A stretch of 59,764 nt of DNA from Chloroflexi bacterium TSY (GTDB taxonomy: Bacteria > Chloroflexota > Anaerolineae > Caldilineales > Caldilineaceae), in assembly GCA_019217005.1 (NCBI GenBank), contig JAHBNG010000091.1:1-59764 (forward strand). Direction: 5' to 3'. Under the pieces are notes generated by a model. That model saw only the letters and a list, made by a program, of their open reading frames with translations. It had not been told where the DNA came from and did no database searches. Numbering within the stretch: the stretch's first letter is position 1; every line of letters starts with the position of its first letter. This document shows, in pieces, positions 17,760 to 26,828 of this stretch. Position numbers and translations under genes: made by a program.

Positions 17760-20222
17760 ATGACATTCATTCTGAAAGTCAAAATGAGCTTCGCCGTTCG
17801 ATTGTGGCTTATCGGTGCGGTCATCCTGTCTGGAATCCTACTGCCAACACGACCCGTGTTTAGTCAACATGTAGAGCCCTCAACTTTGGCCGCACCGGCG
17901 GGTCTTGAGGATGTCGTGTCTTGCAATAAAGAAGAAGTTAAGCGGAGCAAGCGCGACGGCTGGACGGCCGAATTCGGGAAGGAGATTGCAGAACTAGACT
18001 ACACTGAATTTGTCGTCGCGATTTACGCACTAGTTGAAGAAGGCGATGAAGATAGGCTCGTAAAGTTCTTTGAGAAGCGGGTTGACGACATCGCCGATAC
18101 GATCAGCAAAGCAACGAAACAATTGGGCAAACGGGCCATCGCTGAGTTAATTGTCGCCGCTATCCTCAAAGGGGAATCACAAAACATTCTAGCTGGCGAC
18201 CTTGAAGTCAATGCCGGTATCGCGCGGCTTGACTGTCGTGTTGAATTTAAGTTCAAAGCACTAGGAAGAACCTATCAGTTGGGCTGGTTTGACTGGCTAC
18301 CCCACTATTTGCCCTATATTCGCTACCGCGTCAACCTGAATTTACCGCAACTGGATTTTGGTGAAGTTGGAGAGATGGTTGGGCGGATTGAGCAGGAGTT
18401 GGCAACGCTCAAAGAACTTGAACGCAAACTGCGAGAAGAATTCGCACAAAGTGAGGCGGAAATCAAGGCACGGCTAAAGCAGGAAGTACGAGAGCTTATC
18501 GTACAGGAGATTGCCGCTCAGATCGACAAGCATATTCCTGCACTGCCGGCCCACAACTATATGCCATTATTACGAACAATCGTTGACCGGGCGCTCAATA
18601 GCAACGGTTTTGCCCAAATCTCTATCGAGCAAATTCGGCAGAATCTGGGTGGTCTGCTGGACAACATTGTGAAGGAGGTCATTGTAGAGTTCAATCGGAA
18701 TGTGGCAAAAGTGCTTTCCACACACCCTGGCTCGCTGGTTACGGATTGGGCCACCTCTAACCGTTCGGACGTCCGCGACAAGATTCTCGGCGACGGTGAA
18801 TGGTTTGTGGTCTGGGGCGTTACGATGGACGATCAGGAATATTCCAAATTCACGGCAGCCGTGATTGGTAGTTACTTCACCGGCGGTGCATCGCTGGCCA
18901 CATATTTTAAGGCTTACCTTGATAAGACACTCGCTTTGATTGAGCGTCAAAAGCCTGAAATCGAACGCCATGTTATGGAAGATATACTGATCAAAACATT
19001 GAAAGAAACTGCGAAAGAAAATGGCGATCTCAGCAAGGTACTTCGTACCAAGACATTGGACATACAGGCTGGCATCGCAACCTATGATCGATGGGTTAAT
19101 TTCAAATATCCAAAGATATCCGCCCATTGGAAGAAAAAGCGGCTAGCGAAACTTGGTGTCTATAACGTGACAATCGAATACATCGATAAGATAGAGTTCA
19201 ACGGCTGGGCCGAAGAAAAGATCGATTTTCTCCCCAACCATCACCAACCATACTTCAAGTTCCGCTATACCGATGGCAAGTCCCTCTCCCCGATTGTCAA
19301 TGATCCTGATGCTGGTGGCATCTATTTTGGTTGCGACAATGAGTCATCCAAAGTTCAGGAAACCTATGTCGATAGCAATGCGCAAGGCGTAGGCGATGGG
19401 ACACAGGCGCGCCCCTTTGGGTCAGTCACCGCCGGGGCTAACTGTATTCAGGACAATGGTACGGTCTGGATTGCAAAAGGCACCTACGACGAATCATTGC
19501 GTATCAGCCATCCGGTTACATTGCGCAGCACTGGTGGCACGGTGTCCATCAAGTCAACGTACGCGCTCACACCCGTTTCAACCGAACCAAAACTGCTCTT
19601 TAGTACGGCAGGCTTGCACGCTAATGCAACTGCAGGTAGCTCCAATCCAAAGGCTATCTCGCTTACCATCGGTCGGTCTGGTAGCGGCGTCTTAACATGG
19701 ACGGCTAGTACATCTCAGCCGTGGCTTTCTGTAACGCCGACCTCTGGTGCTGCCCCCGCCACGATTGACGTCTCGATAAATGGTAGCCGACTTCAAGAGG
19801 GAACCCATAAAGGCGAAATTACGGTTCGTGCTGGGGCAGAGACGGTCAAACGCTCCGTCACGCTCAACGTAGCTGCCAAAGCGGCGGCTGCCGTGCTTCA
19901 AGCAACACCCAATATGCTCAGTTATCGTGGCACAGAAGGCGGTGATCCGCCAGATGGTCAGACCATTGCTGTAGCAAATAGCGGCGGCGGTGATCTCAGT
20001 TGGACAGCAACCGCATCTGAGTCGTGGCTGGAGCTATCGCTTACATCTGGGACAGCTCCGTCGACGATTATGGTTTTCGTCGATAGTGGAGACCTTGCTG
20101 AGGGTGTATACAACGGCCAAGTCCGGATCAATGCGGGCGACCAGAGCGAGACGGTTGCCGTCAGCTTTAGGCTCAATGCCGCGGGAAACAGGTCGCTTTA
20201 CTTACCGTTGATCACACGGTGA
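17760..20222 (+). CDS. Large secreted protein: helical region, right-handed-helix module, two BACON-like domains, YLPLI tail
   Basis: An 820-residue protein starting at ATG 17760 behind a GAAGGAGAG site, with a signal peptide (residues about 8-36, ending VFSQ). Residues about 40-520 are largely charged and helical (LKELERKLREEFAQ suggests coiled coil) and match nothing I recognise. About 535-600 (YVDSNAQGVGDGTQARPFGS, then GTVWIAKGTYDE) looks like the start of a DUF1565/pectate-lyase-type fold. Two BACON-like beta domains follow (LTWTASTSQPWLSVTPTSGA and LSWTATASESWLELSLTSGT). The protein ends in NRSLYLPLITR, a tail it shares with the next gene. Function unknown; an extracellular, glycan- or surface-related role is inferred. 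Confidence 0.75.
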   Translation: MTFILKVKMSFAVRLWLIGAVILSGILLPTRPVFSQHVEPSTLAAPAGLEDVVSCNKEEVKRSKRDGWTAEFGKEIAELDYTEFVVAIYALVEEGDEDRLVKFFEKRVDDIADTISKATKQLGKRAIAELIVAAILKGESQNILAGDLEVNAGIARLDCRVEFKFKALGRTYQLGWFDWLPHYLPYIRYRVNLNLPQLDFGEVGEMVGRIEQELATLKELERKLREEFAQSEAEIKARLKQEVRELIVQEIAAQIDKHIPALPAHNYMPLLRTIVDRALNSNGFAQISIEQIRQNLGGLLDNIVKEVIVEFNRNVAKVLSTHPGSLVTDWATSNRSDVRDKILGDGEWFVVWGVTMDDQEYSKFTAAVIGSYFTGGASLATYFKAYLDKTLALIERQKPEIERHVMEDILIKTLKETAKENGDLSKVLRTKTLDIQAGIATYDRWVNFKYPKISAHWKKKRLAKLGVYNVTIEYIDKIEFNGWAEEKIDFLPNHHQPYFKFRYTDGKSLSPIVNDPDAGGIYFGCDNESSKVQETYVDSNAQGVGDGTQARPFGSVTAGANCIQDNGTVWIAKGTYDESLRISHPVTLRSTGGTVSIKSTYALTPVSTEPKLLFSTAGLHANATAGSSNPKAISLTIGRSGSGVLTWTASTSQPWLSVTPTSGAAPATIDVSINGSRLQEGTHKGEITVRAGAETVKRSVTLNVAAKAAAAVLQATPNMLSYRGTEGGDPPDGQTIAVANSGGGDLSWTATASESWLELSLTSGTAPSTIMVFVDSGDLAEGVYNGQVRINAGDQSETVAVSFRLNAAGNRSLYLPLITR

Positions 20223-20364
20223 GAATATATCAGTACAAGAACTTCTGGAGCGTCGATGCATTCTGGGATTAGGCAAAGAATTGCTTCTGCTGCTCAACCA
20301 AGTGCAGATCTGATCCTGGAGCGCAGGCTTCCGCCTATTCCTGAAAAGCGGAAAGATTAAGGAT

Positions 20365-22449
20365 ATGACGACAAAACGAATATTCAACGTGATATTGTAC
20401 ATGACATTCATATTGGCTGGCTTTAACAGCTCAGTAACGGCGAATCACGTGGCGAATCATGTAGCCGATGAGGAAATTTCCGATAGCGATCGATTAACCA
20501 AGTTGCCGATGGAGTCAATTTCAACAAGCGACGGCAATACCAAAACGGTTGTGGCTCATCGTATGACAGAGGCTAGCTTCACGTTACAAGAGCTAGCACC
20601 ATTCCCGCCAAGAGATGTGTTCAACCATCCGTTGGCCGCAAATATATCAGCCAACCGCGAACAGATTGCCATGACGTCTCCATTTTCGGTTTTGCAAACA
20701 CCTGTTGGCTTGCTAAATGCTAGCCCACTTGCCCGAATCTCAATTCCCTGTACAAAGGACTGTGGGGACATATGCGAGGTGTGTGTGCCTACGCCACCTT
20801 TTGGCGAGCAGTGCGCCCCAGAACCAGTCTGTTATGCAAATTGTCAAACGGAACGCACCAACTGTTGGGTATTGATCGACCATTACAAAGGTTATATGAG
20901 TGGGTATATCCAGAATGGGCGGCGGTATTATGGTCTCTCGGCCCAAGTTAAAAATGCATTGGCTCCCTATATTGAACAAGCCATCGGAAAATCCCGGACA
21001 GAGCTTGATGAAATCACCGTAGGTACGTCGGGAACCGTCGGGGAAGACAATGCCATGACGGACTGCAATCAGATTAGCTGGATCAATTCCGCTCAGGGCA
21101 ATAGCATTGTCGATGCGCTACGAGGCAGGTATAGAAGTGATGCTGATGTACTAGTGGGTATCAAAGGGAATGGAGACGTCGATTGGGTATATCACGAATT
21201 CATTCACACATTTCAATGTGACGAGCTTGGGGGGCGCACTGAATATGCTTACAATTGGTTTAGTGAACTGCCACCAGCGACGATTGGGGCACTGAAATCG
21301 GGGAACTACAAAAACTTAGATAATGAGATTCATGACCGTCAACCATCTGAGCAAGATGCCGACAATCGAAGAGACATGATTTTGAATGTCATGCCGGTTA
21401 TCGTGCCGCGCTACGTGACAAGTATCAAGCGATTAGGCGCGCAACGTTCTGGCACCACAGTGACTTTTTCAGCCACTGCGAACAATGTGGTGAGTAGGGA
21501 TACTATTCCAAATATTATCCTAAAGGATAGTGCGCGATTTTTAGTATTTGACGAAAATAACAATGCGGTAAAAACAATTGCTGCTACCCCCAGCAGCGTT
21601 CAAACCTCAATCAAACAGGCAAAGCCGGGGGACGAGCTTTACTTAGATCATGGGGAATTCAGTGGCTCTTGGACAATACCCACTCAGTTTGAAGGGCGGA
21701 TCTTGAAATATAAATTCCAGATACTTGATAATAATGATTACCTCATGGACGAAAGTTCCCTACGATCATTATCTATTGTAAAAGGTTATGTATACGCCGA
21801 TCCAAATAAGTGTACAGCGGGTAATGAAAAAGGCACGCCATCAGAATATTATTGCACGATTCAGGCTGCCTTAGGTGACCCAGACATAACCCATGCCAGC
21901 ATTCGGATTGCTGCCGGAAAGTACCGAAAATTGTCAATCAACCAAAAGGTGGTATTGGAGTCAAATGGCGGCGTTGTACAGATTGGCGAGCTGCCCCCGA
22001 CTGCGACACCAAAACCTGGAACGCCGACGGCAACGCCTGTGCCATCAACACCAACACCAATTCCACCCACATCAACGTCCGTTCCATCAACATCAACGCC
22101 TATACCACCCACGTTGAGTCTTTCAACTACGGCACTTAATCTTACTGTTGACAGTAGTAGCAGCAACCCAACAGATCAAACTCTATCTATCAATAACAGC
22201 GGCACAGGTATGCTCAACTGGACTGCTAGTGAGTCGATTGACTGGTTAAGCCTCTCAGAAACGTCAGGCACAGCACCCTCGACCATCAGAATCATCATCG
22301 ATAGCGGTGGGCTTGTTGCGGACGACTACACGGGCGAAATCCAAATTAACGCTGGAAGTCAGACTGAAACCATTACAGTACATCTCAAGGTTGAGCCAAG
22401 TCCCGCCGGAGAAGATGGGACTATCTATCTGCCACTAATCAAGCGTTGA
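20365..22449 (+). CDS. Secreted HExxH metalloprotease-like protein with Pro/Thr linker, BACON-like domain and YLPLI tail
   Basis: A 694-residue exported protein (signal peptide ILYMTFILAGFNSSVTA). A Cys-rich segment (CTKDCGDICEVCVP, CAPEPVCYANCQTERTNC) precedes a domain with VYHEFIHTFQCDELGG, an HExxH zinc-site motif, within a region resembling the small metalloprotease-like cores of the DUF4157 kind. Whether it is a working protease is uncertain. Near the C-terminus a Pro/Thr/Ser linker of about 45 residues leads to one BACON-like domain (LNWTASESIDWLSLSETSGT), and the protein ends in DGTIYLPLIKR. It lies 142 bases after the previous secreted-protein gene and has lower GC in its central part. 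Confidence 0.72.
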   Translation: MTTKRIFNVILYMTFILAGFNSSVTANHVANHVADEEISDSDRLTKLPMESISTSDGNTKTVVAHRMTEASFTLQELAPFPPRDVFNHPLAANISANREQIAMTSPFSVLQTPVGLLNASPLARISIPCTKDCGDICEVCVPTPPFGEQCAPEPVCYANCQTERTNCWVLIDHYKGYMSGYIQNGRRYYGLSAQVKNALAPYIEQAIGKSRTELDEITVGTSGTVGEDNAMTDCNQISWINSAQGNSIVDALRGRYRSDADVLVGIKGNGDVDWVYHEFIHTFQCDELGGRTEYAYNWFSELPPATIGALKSGNYKNLDNEIHDRQPSEQDADNRRDMILNVMPVIVPRYVTSIKRLGAQRSGTTVTFSATANNVVSRDTIPNIILKDSARFLVFDENNNAVKTIAATPSSVQTSIKQAKPGDELYLDHGEFSGSWTIPTQFEGRILKYKFQILDNNDYLMDESSLRSLSIVKGYVYADPNKCTAGNEKGTPSEYYCTIQAALGDPDITHASIRIAAGKYRKLSINQKVVLESNGGVVQIGELPPTATPKPGTPTATPVPSTPTPIPPTSTSVPSTSTPIPPTLSLSTTALNLTVDSSSSNPTDQTLSINNSGTGMLNWTASESIDWLSLSETSGTAPSTIRIIIDSGGLVADDYTGEIQINAGSQTETITVHLKVEPSPAGEDGTIYLPLIKR

Positions 22450-22565
22450 ACACCATCTTTGAGGCGGCGTTACTTTTCTATTGTCATACCCACTGTCGAA
22501 CAACAACAGGTATTCTGTAGATCACAACACGAACCGCGTGCAGTGACAAATGCCAATTCATTGAA

Positions 22566-22697
22566 ATGACAGCCGCCGAAATAGGGCATCGCCTGGGGTT
22601 TAATGATCCAGCCTATTCCAGCCGCTTTTTTCAGCGCGAAGTCGGCATGAGTACGATGCAGTTTCGGCATTCTTTTTCTGATGGGGCCACGGGTTGA
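22566..22697 (+). pseudogene. AraC-family regulator, C-terminal helix-turn-helix relic
   Basis: Forty-three codons read MTAAEIGHRLGFNDPAYSSR and on to FFQREVGMSTMQFRHSF, the second helix-turn-helix of an AraC/XylS regulator. The sensing domain and first helix-turn-helix are gone. A few residues just upstream (TNANSL) resemble the preceding helix in another frame, so a frameshift is also likely. Confidence 0.7.
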
Positions 22698-22708
22698 GCG
22701 ATGGCCCT

Positions 22709-22795
22709 ACCCATACCAAACGCATCTACGATAAACTCAACGTCAATAATCGCCGGGCAGCCGTCAAACGGGCAGCAGAGCTGGATTTGATTTAG
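22709..22795 (+). pseudogene. LuxR-type regulator, last helices only
   Basis: Twenty-eight codons read THTKRIYDKLNVNNRRAAVK and end RAAELDLI-stop, matching the recognition-helix end of a LuxR/MalT-type DNA-binding domain. No start or upstream domain is present. It lies 12 bases after the AraC relic. Confidence 0.65.
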
Positions 22796-22831
22796 CCACA
22801 TAGCAGCGTTACGTCAACAGACGCCCACTTC

Positions 22832-22885
22832 GCCCGACCATCCAAATCCGCAGTTCATTATAGGTTTAGATGGTCGGGCTTTCTT
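22832..22885 (+). terminator. Intrinsic terminator after the regulator relics
   Basis: GCCCGACCATC (22832-22842) pairs perfectly with GATGGTCGGGC (22869-22879), followed by TTTCTT. It probably ended the ancestral regulator transcript. Confidence 0.6.
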
Positions 22886-23022
22886 ATCTCCCTGACATCC
22901 TCCTCCCCAATATATCCCCACATAATCCTCACACATGGGGACGACACCTCCCCACATTTATTTGTATCATCTGATCAAAGAAAAAACGAATGGTACAGCA
23001 CTACAGAAATTGGAGGATACTG

Positions 23023-23988
23023 ATGAAAGCGATCGTTTGTCACAAATATGGCTCTCCCGATGTTTTTGAATGTAGTGAGGTCGAAAAACCTGCGCCCAAA
23101 GCGGATGAAGTACTGGTCAACATTCATGCTGCAGCCGCCAATCCATGGGACTGGCATCATTCGAGAGGGACGCCGTTCTTGATACGTCAATCGATAGGGC
23201 TGCTCAAACCAAAACAGAAGATACTCGGCACTGATGTTGCAGGACGGGTTGAGGCTGTGGGCAGGTACGTAAAGCAGTTTCAGCCAGGTGATGAGATATA
23301 TGGAGACATTGGCTATGGCGGGTTTGCTGAGTATGTGTCTGTTCCTGAAAAATTATTAGCACCAAAACCAACCAGCGCGACATTTGAGGAAGCAGCAGCC
23401 GTCCCGACAGCGGCACTGACTGCTTTGCAGGGGCTGCGCAATGGAGGACAGATTCAGCCAGGGCAAACGGTTTTGGTGAATGGTGCATCTGGGGGTGTAG
23501 GGACCTTTGCCGTGCAAATTGCTAAATCATTTGGTGCTGAGGTTACTGGCGTGTGCAGTACACGAAATTTGGAGATGGTACGCTCACTTGGGGCTGACCA
23601 CGTGATCGATTACACACAAGAAAATTTTACTAAAAACGGCCAGCAATATGACTTGATTTTCGATGCCGTGGCAAACTATTTGGTTCCAGCATACATGCGT
23701 GCCTTAAGCCCCAACGGAATGTGTGTCATCGTCGGATTTTCAACTGTGGTTCACTTATTCCACATTGTGGTCCTCGGATCGTGGATATCAAGAAGAGGGC
23801 GTAGAAAAATAGATATGATGGAGGTGAAGCCAAATGGAGAAGACCTCATGTTTCTGAAAGAGCTTCTTGACGTTGGCAAGATCGCCCCCGTGATTGATAG
23901 ACGGTATCCGTTACATGAGGTTGCTGAAGCGATCCGCTATCTCGAAACAGGACGTGCTAGAGGAAAAGTCGTTATCACGATGGAATAG
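23023..23988 (+). CDS. Zinc-free medium-chain NAD(P)-dependent oxidoreductase (quinone oxidoreductase-like)
   Basis: A 321-residue MDR-family protein. It has the family opening MKAIVCHKYGSPDVFECSEV, a glycine-rich cofactor motif NGASGGVGTFAVQIAKSFGA, and ARGKVVITM at the C-terminus. The zinc ligands of the alcohol dehydrogenase branch are absent, as in quinone and enone reductases. ATG 23023 follows a TTGGAGG site; an upstream start at 22990 would add 11 atypical residues. It is followed after 20 bases by a DUF2306 gene, probably in one transcript. A truncated relative lies at 25981. Confidence 0.88.
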   Translation: MKAIVCHKYGSPDVFECSEVEKPAPKADEVLVNIHAAAANPWDWHHSRGTPFLIRQSIGLLKPKQKILGTDVAGRVEAVGRYVKQFQPGDEIYGDIGYGGFAEYVSVPEKLLAPKPTSATFEEAAAVPTAALTALQGLRNGGQIQPGQTVLVNGASGGVGTFAVQIAKSFGAEVTGVCSTRNLEMVRSLGADHVIDYTQENFTKNGQQYDLIFDAVANYLVPAYMRALSPNGMCVIVGFSTVVHLFHIVVLGSWISRRGRRKIDMMEVKPNGEDLMFLKELLDVGKIAPVIDRRYPLHEVAEAIRYLETGRARGKVVITME

Positions 23989-24008
23989 AGCAAGCAAAAG
24001 GAATACAT

Positions 24009-24761
24009 ATGAAAATGACTATCTACAAAGAAGCCAAGCCCTCTGACTTTCCCCGAGGAAGCGATGTAGAGAAATCGACGTTCAAGCGGACCGGCGTATG
24101 GGCAAAAATCTTGGCGTCAGAGTGGTTCGTGCCCGCCGGGCTGATTCTGCTCAGCATCGTTCCGGCGATCGGTGGTGCCATCCGCCTGACTGAACTGACC
24201 AGCGGTGCGGAAATCACGCCGGAGAATGCACGATTTTTTGCATCGCCCCTACCCGTGGTGCTGCATATCTTCAGCGTCACATTCTATTCCTTCCTGGGGG
24301 CCTTCCAGTTCGCCTCCGGTTTCCGCCGCCGCCGACCCGGCTGGCACCGCGCGGCCGGACGCTTTCTGGCCCTATGCGGCCTGACCGTTGCCCTAACAGG
24401 TTTGTGGATGACTCAATTCTATCCCATTCCGTACGGCGGTGCGCTCTTGTATTGGCAACGGATTCTGGTGGCGTCGGCCATGGCTCTATTTATTGTCCTC
24501 GGCCTCGCCGCAATCCGGCCGCGGAGTTTTGCTCGGCACGGTGCCTGGATGATGCGCGCCTACGCTCTCGGCATGGGCGCAGGTACGCAGGCGCTCACCC
24601 TGGGGGTCGGTAGCCTGATCCTCGGGGGGCTGGGCGATCTCTCTAATGCGCTGCTGCATGGTGTGGGTTGGGCGATCAACGTCGCCGTGGCCGAATGGAT
24701 CATCCGCAAGCGGCTGGCCCGTCCAAGACGCGCCGCGGCAGGCGCTGTTTCCCGCCGGTAA
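24009..24761 (+). CDS. DUF2306-family membrane protein
   Basis: A 250-residue protein with about seven membrane helices. The segment LPVVLHIFSVTFYSFLGAFQ, then RRPGWHRAAGRFLALCG with its His-rich helix ends, is characteristic of DUF2306 (YozB-like) proteins. Their biochemical role is unknown; conserved His residues have led to suggestions of redox or haem function. It sits just downstream of the oxidoreductase gene. GC is noticeably higher than in the flanking sequence. Confidence 0.8.
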   Translation: MKMTIYKEAKPSDFPRGSDVEKSTFKRTGVWAKILASEWFVPAGLILLSIVPAIGGAIRLTELTSGAEITPENARFFASPLPVVLHIFSVTFYSFLGAFQFASGFRRRRPGWHRAAGRFLALCGLTVALTGLWMTQFYPIPYGGALLYWQRILVASAMALFIVLGLAAIRPRSFARHGAWMMRAYALGMGAGTQALTLGVGSLILGGLGDLSNALLHGVGWAINVAVAEWIIRKRLARPRRAAAGAVSRR

Positions 24762-24834
24762 CGGGCCCGCTCAGGGAAGTGAGCCAGATACAAAAATGAA
24801 ACTCATCAATATCGTTCACAAAAGGAGCAAAAAC

Positions 24835-24867
24835 ATGATTTCAGCCAAAAAGACCAGTTGGCTGTAG
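24835..24867 (+). pseudogene. Ten-codon 5' stub of a lost gene
   Basis: ATG 24835 with an AAAGGAGC site reads MISAKKTSWL and then stops. The stub resembles the first residues of DoxX-like membrane proteins, and the sequence after it is the unrelated 149-bp repeat. I infer that the rest of the gene was replaced. Confidence 0.35.
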
Positions 24868-24893
24868 TGAGTCCACGTATGGAGCTCCCAGCC

Positions 24894-25053
24894 CCACTTT
24901 TGCACCCTCACCCCTACAACCTGTACGCCTGACCTCTACAACCAAATACAACCTCTGATACTCCTTTAGAACGCCGCTTTTGACGCCATCTTGCGCTATG
25001 CTAGGAACAGTGGCTCAACAGTTTTATCTAAGTTCAATTCAATGAAACTTATC
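24894..25053. repeat. 149-bp direct repeat, intact copy A, with leader motif
   Basis: Bases 24894-25042 match 31477-31625 without indels and with only a few substitutions. The repeat ends in TTCAATTCAA and is followed here by ATGAAACTTATCGATATTGT, a leader-like motif that also occurs at 24796 (ATGAAACTCATCAATATCGT) and, after the IS element, at 33131. This copy is the uninterrupted version of the site that the IS element entered in copy B. Confidence 0.9.
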
Positions 25054-25080
25054 GATATTGTTCAAAAGAGGAGCTAAATT

Positions 25081-25830
25081 ATGAATGATTTACAAAAGAT
25101 GGCGCAGGAGAAAAGCGTTCTGCGCTGGGGTGGTCTGGCTGGTATTCTAGGTAGCATTATCTTCATTCTTGTCTTTGTCATCGTCATCGTGTTGGTGGGA
25201 GAAGAGCCTGCTGAACTTGCAAGGTGGGTCGAACGGTTCCCCGACATCAGAGCGGCGCGCACAGCAGAAAACGGCGGATATTTGCTGGTTCTCATCCTAT
25301 GGGTGCCCCACTTCCTCACCCTGTACGTTGCCTTGTGGCGGACGAGCCTCGCGCCTGCACTCTTTGGGAGTACGTTGGGCATTCTGGGTCTCACCGTGCT
25401 TGCAGCAGGAGCGCTCATTCATGTTGCTACCGACCCACTCTCCGACATTTATCATGCGCCTGGGGCCACCCTCGCGGATCAAGCAGCTCTCGCCCTGATG
25501 TGGCAGGCGACTTGGGGTATATTTGATGCGCTGCTGGGCACAGGCCTCGCCTTTGTGTCTGTCGGTCTTACTATGCTGGGCGTGGCAATGTTCGGGTCTC
25601 CGGCCTTTGGAAAGGGATTTGCATGGTTTAGCCTAGTGATCGGCGTGATTGGTATCGTAGCGGTAGTTGTGTTTCTGATTGATCCTGACTCTCTAATTGT
25701 CGTCCTCAACATTTTCGGACTCATCATCTTCCATTTCGTCCTGGGATGGAAGCTCTATAATCTATCGAGGTCTCCGAAGCCGGTCTTGGCGATGGATACG
25801 GCTCAAAATAACATGAGTTTGGCAAATTGA
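25081..25830 (+). CDS. Polytopic membrane protein of unknown function
   Basis: A 249-residue protein with about six or seven hydrophobic helices and few charged residues outside the loops. A negatively charged first loop (VGEEPAELARWVERFPD) follows helix 1. It broadly resembles DUF4386-like membrane proteins, but I cannot assign it firmly. ATG 25081 is preceded by AAGAGGAGC, the end of the leader motif shared with 24796 and 33131, so that repeat supplies its ribosome binding site. Confidence 0.7.
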   Translation: MNDLQKMAQEKSVLRWGGLAGILGSIIFILVFVIVIVLVGEEPAELARWVERFPDIRAARTAENGGYLLVLILWVPHFLTLYVALWRTSLAPALFGSTLGILGLTVLAAGALIHVATDPLSDIYHAPGATLADQAALALMWQATWGIFDALLGTGLAFVSVGLTMLGVAMFGSPAFGKGFAWFSLVIGVIGIVAVVVFLIDPDSLIVVLNIFGLIIFHFVLGWKLYNLSRSPKPVLAMDTAQNNMSLAN

Positions 25831-25873
25831 AATATAGCTCCTATGAAAAGTGAGAAAGGCTCAATTGGAATCC

Positions 25874-25970
25874 ATGTGGTTGACAAAGGCCAGAACGGTT
25901 AGCGCCGGTTGAGTAGCCGAAGGCGTATCGAAACCAAAGCGGGTCTACCACATGAGATCCTGTTGAACCG
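25874..25970 (-). repeat. Intergenic repeat of about 97 bp, copy 1
   Basis: The reverse complement of this stretch matches 47581-47676 closely, including CTCATGTGGTAGACCCGC, TTGGTTTCGATACG and CTCAACCGGCGCTAA. The two copies lie in opposite orientation 21 kb apart and neither codes for a protein. Confidence 0.75.
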
Positions 25971-25980
25971 TGAGAAAAAC

Positions 25981-26094
25981 ATGGAAGCAATCGTATATAC
26001 AGAATACGGTTCTCCTGATGTTCTTGAATTAGGTGTATTCCAAATTTGGAGGAGAGATGCTCCAGACAGGATCCATGACCCGCTGACGTTTTGA
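25981..26094 (+). pseudogene. 5' fragment of an MDR oxidoreductase gene
   Basis: The first 17 codons (MEAIVYTEYGSPDVLEL) match the N-terminus of the zinc-free MDR family and closely resemble the intact gene at 23023. After that the frame reads unrelated sequence and stops at 26094. The remaining 300 codons are missing. Confidence 0.75.
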
Positions 26095-26142
26095 AAACAG
26101 GAGTTTTCCATGGCTCTACCAGAGAGATCAAACTCCTGTTTT
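26094..26142 (+). terminator. Hairpin after the MDR fragment
   Basis: AAAACAGGAGTTT (26094-26106) pairs perfectly with AAACTCCTGTTTT (26130-26142). The right arm ends in TTTT, so it can act as an intrinsic terminator. Confidence 0.55.
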
Positions 26143-26332
26143 ATGGACATTAAGAAAATAATCCAGCAAAAAAGTCCAGTCAGCACGCCTCGTGCAGGTG
26201 GCGTCCCGTCAAGACCCGCACGGGGCGTGCTCGCTGAACCATTACCGAACTTAATTTTGAATCTTCATCAAACGAAGCTGAGTATAGGGCGCACTTGAGA
26301 GCTACAACACCCTCGGCTTCGTTATTGGCATA

Positions 26333-26341
26333 TGGTATAAT
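26333..26341 (+). promoter_or_regulatory. Extended -10 promoter candidate before the 26415 gene
   Basis: TGGTATAAT at 26333-26341 is a perfect -10 box with the TGn extension, 74 bases before ATG 26415. No good -35 box is visible, which is tolerated in extended -10 promoters. The rest of 26143-26332 shows no gene. Confidence 0.35.
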
Positions 26342-26412
26342 TGCTACAACAGGCCCTGACACTCGCTGAACCGGAAGGGTACGTCCGCATCTTTGTGGAT
26401 GAAGGAGGATAA
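26341..26412 (+). pseudogene. MalT-type LuxR regulator fragment (helical repeat region)
   Basis: Twenty-three codons read LLQQALTLAEPEGYVRIFVD and EGG, then stop. ALxLAEPEGYxRxFxDEG is a signature segment of the C-terminal helical repeats of MalT-type LuxR regulators. Its last codons (GAAGGAGGA) now form the ribosome binding site of the next gene. Confidence 0.7.
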
Positions 26413-26414
26413 AA

Positions 26415-26783
26415 ATGATTGTGGCAGGATGTTTGGCCTTCGCCGTTGGTCTCATTCACTCAATCTTAGGCGAAATTCTTATTTTTCGCCATATGCGTAA
26501 GGATAGTTTGATCCCAACAGATGGAAGCCCGGTCCTCAAAGAACGATATGTAAGAATTTTATGGGCGACTTGGCATACTGTGACCATTTTTGGATGGGGC
26601 TTTGCTGCGATCCTGTTTCAGCTTTCCTTTTCTTCATCTCAACATATTTCTCAAGAATTCGTGAAAAACACGATACTGTTTTCGATGCTTATCGTATCCC
26701 TGATTGTGCTAGTCGGTACAAAAGGAAAGCACCCTGGATGGCTGGGGTTGCTTGGCATTGCCATCTTTTTGTGGATAGGATGA
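26415..26783 (+). CDS. Small four-helix membrane protein
   Basis: A 122-residue protein with four hydrophobic helices (about residues 2-22, 50-70, 82-100, 106-121) and a conserved-looking first loop (HSILGEILIFRHMRKD). I do not recognise the family. ATG 26415 lies five bases after a perfect GGAGG that belongs to a regulator relic. It ends before another relic on the same strand. Confidence 0.6.
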   Translation: MIVAGCLAFAVGLIHSILGEILIFRHMRKDSLIPTDGSPVLKERYVRILWATWHTVTIFGWGFAAILFQLSFSSSQHISQEFVKNTILFSMLIVSLIVLVGTKGKHPGWLGLLGIAIFLWIG

Positions 26784-26828
26784 ACTCGGAACGTATAAAC
26801 AACGTTGATTGCCCCGGAAACCTAACTG

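Noticed and set aside
16892..17824. A 310-codon frame antisense to the repeat protein
   Set aside because: It mirrors the tandem repeats and runs into the next gene; no start signal or known domain.
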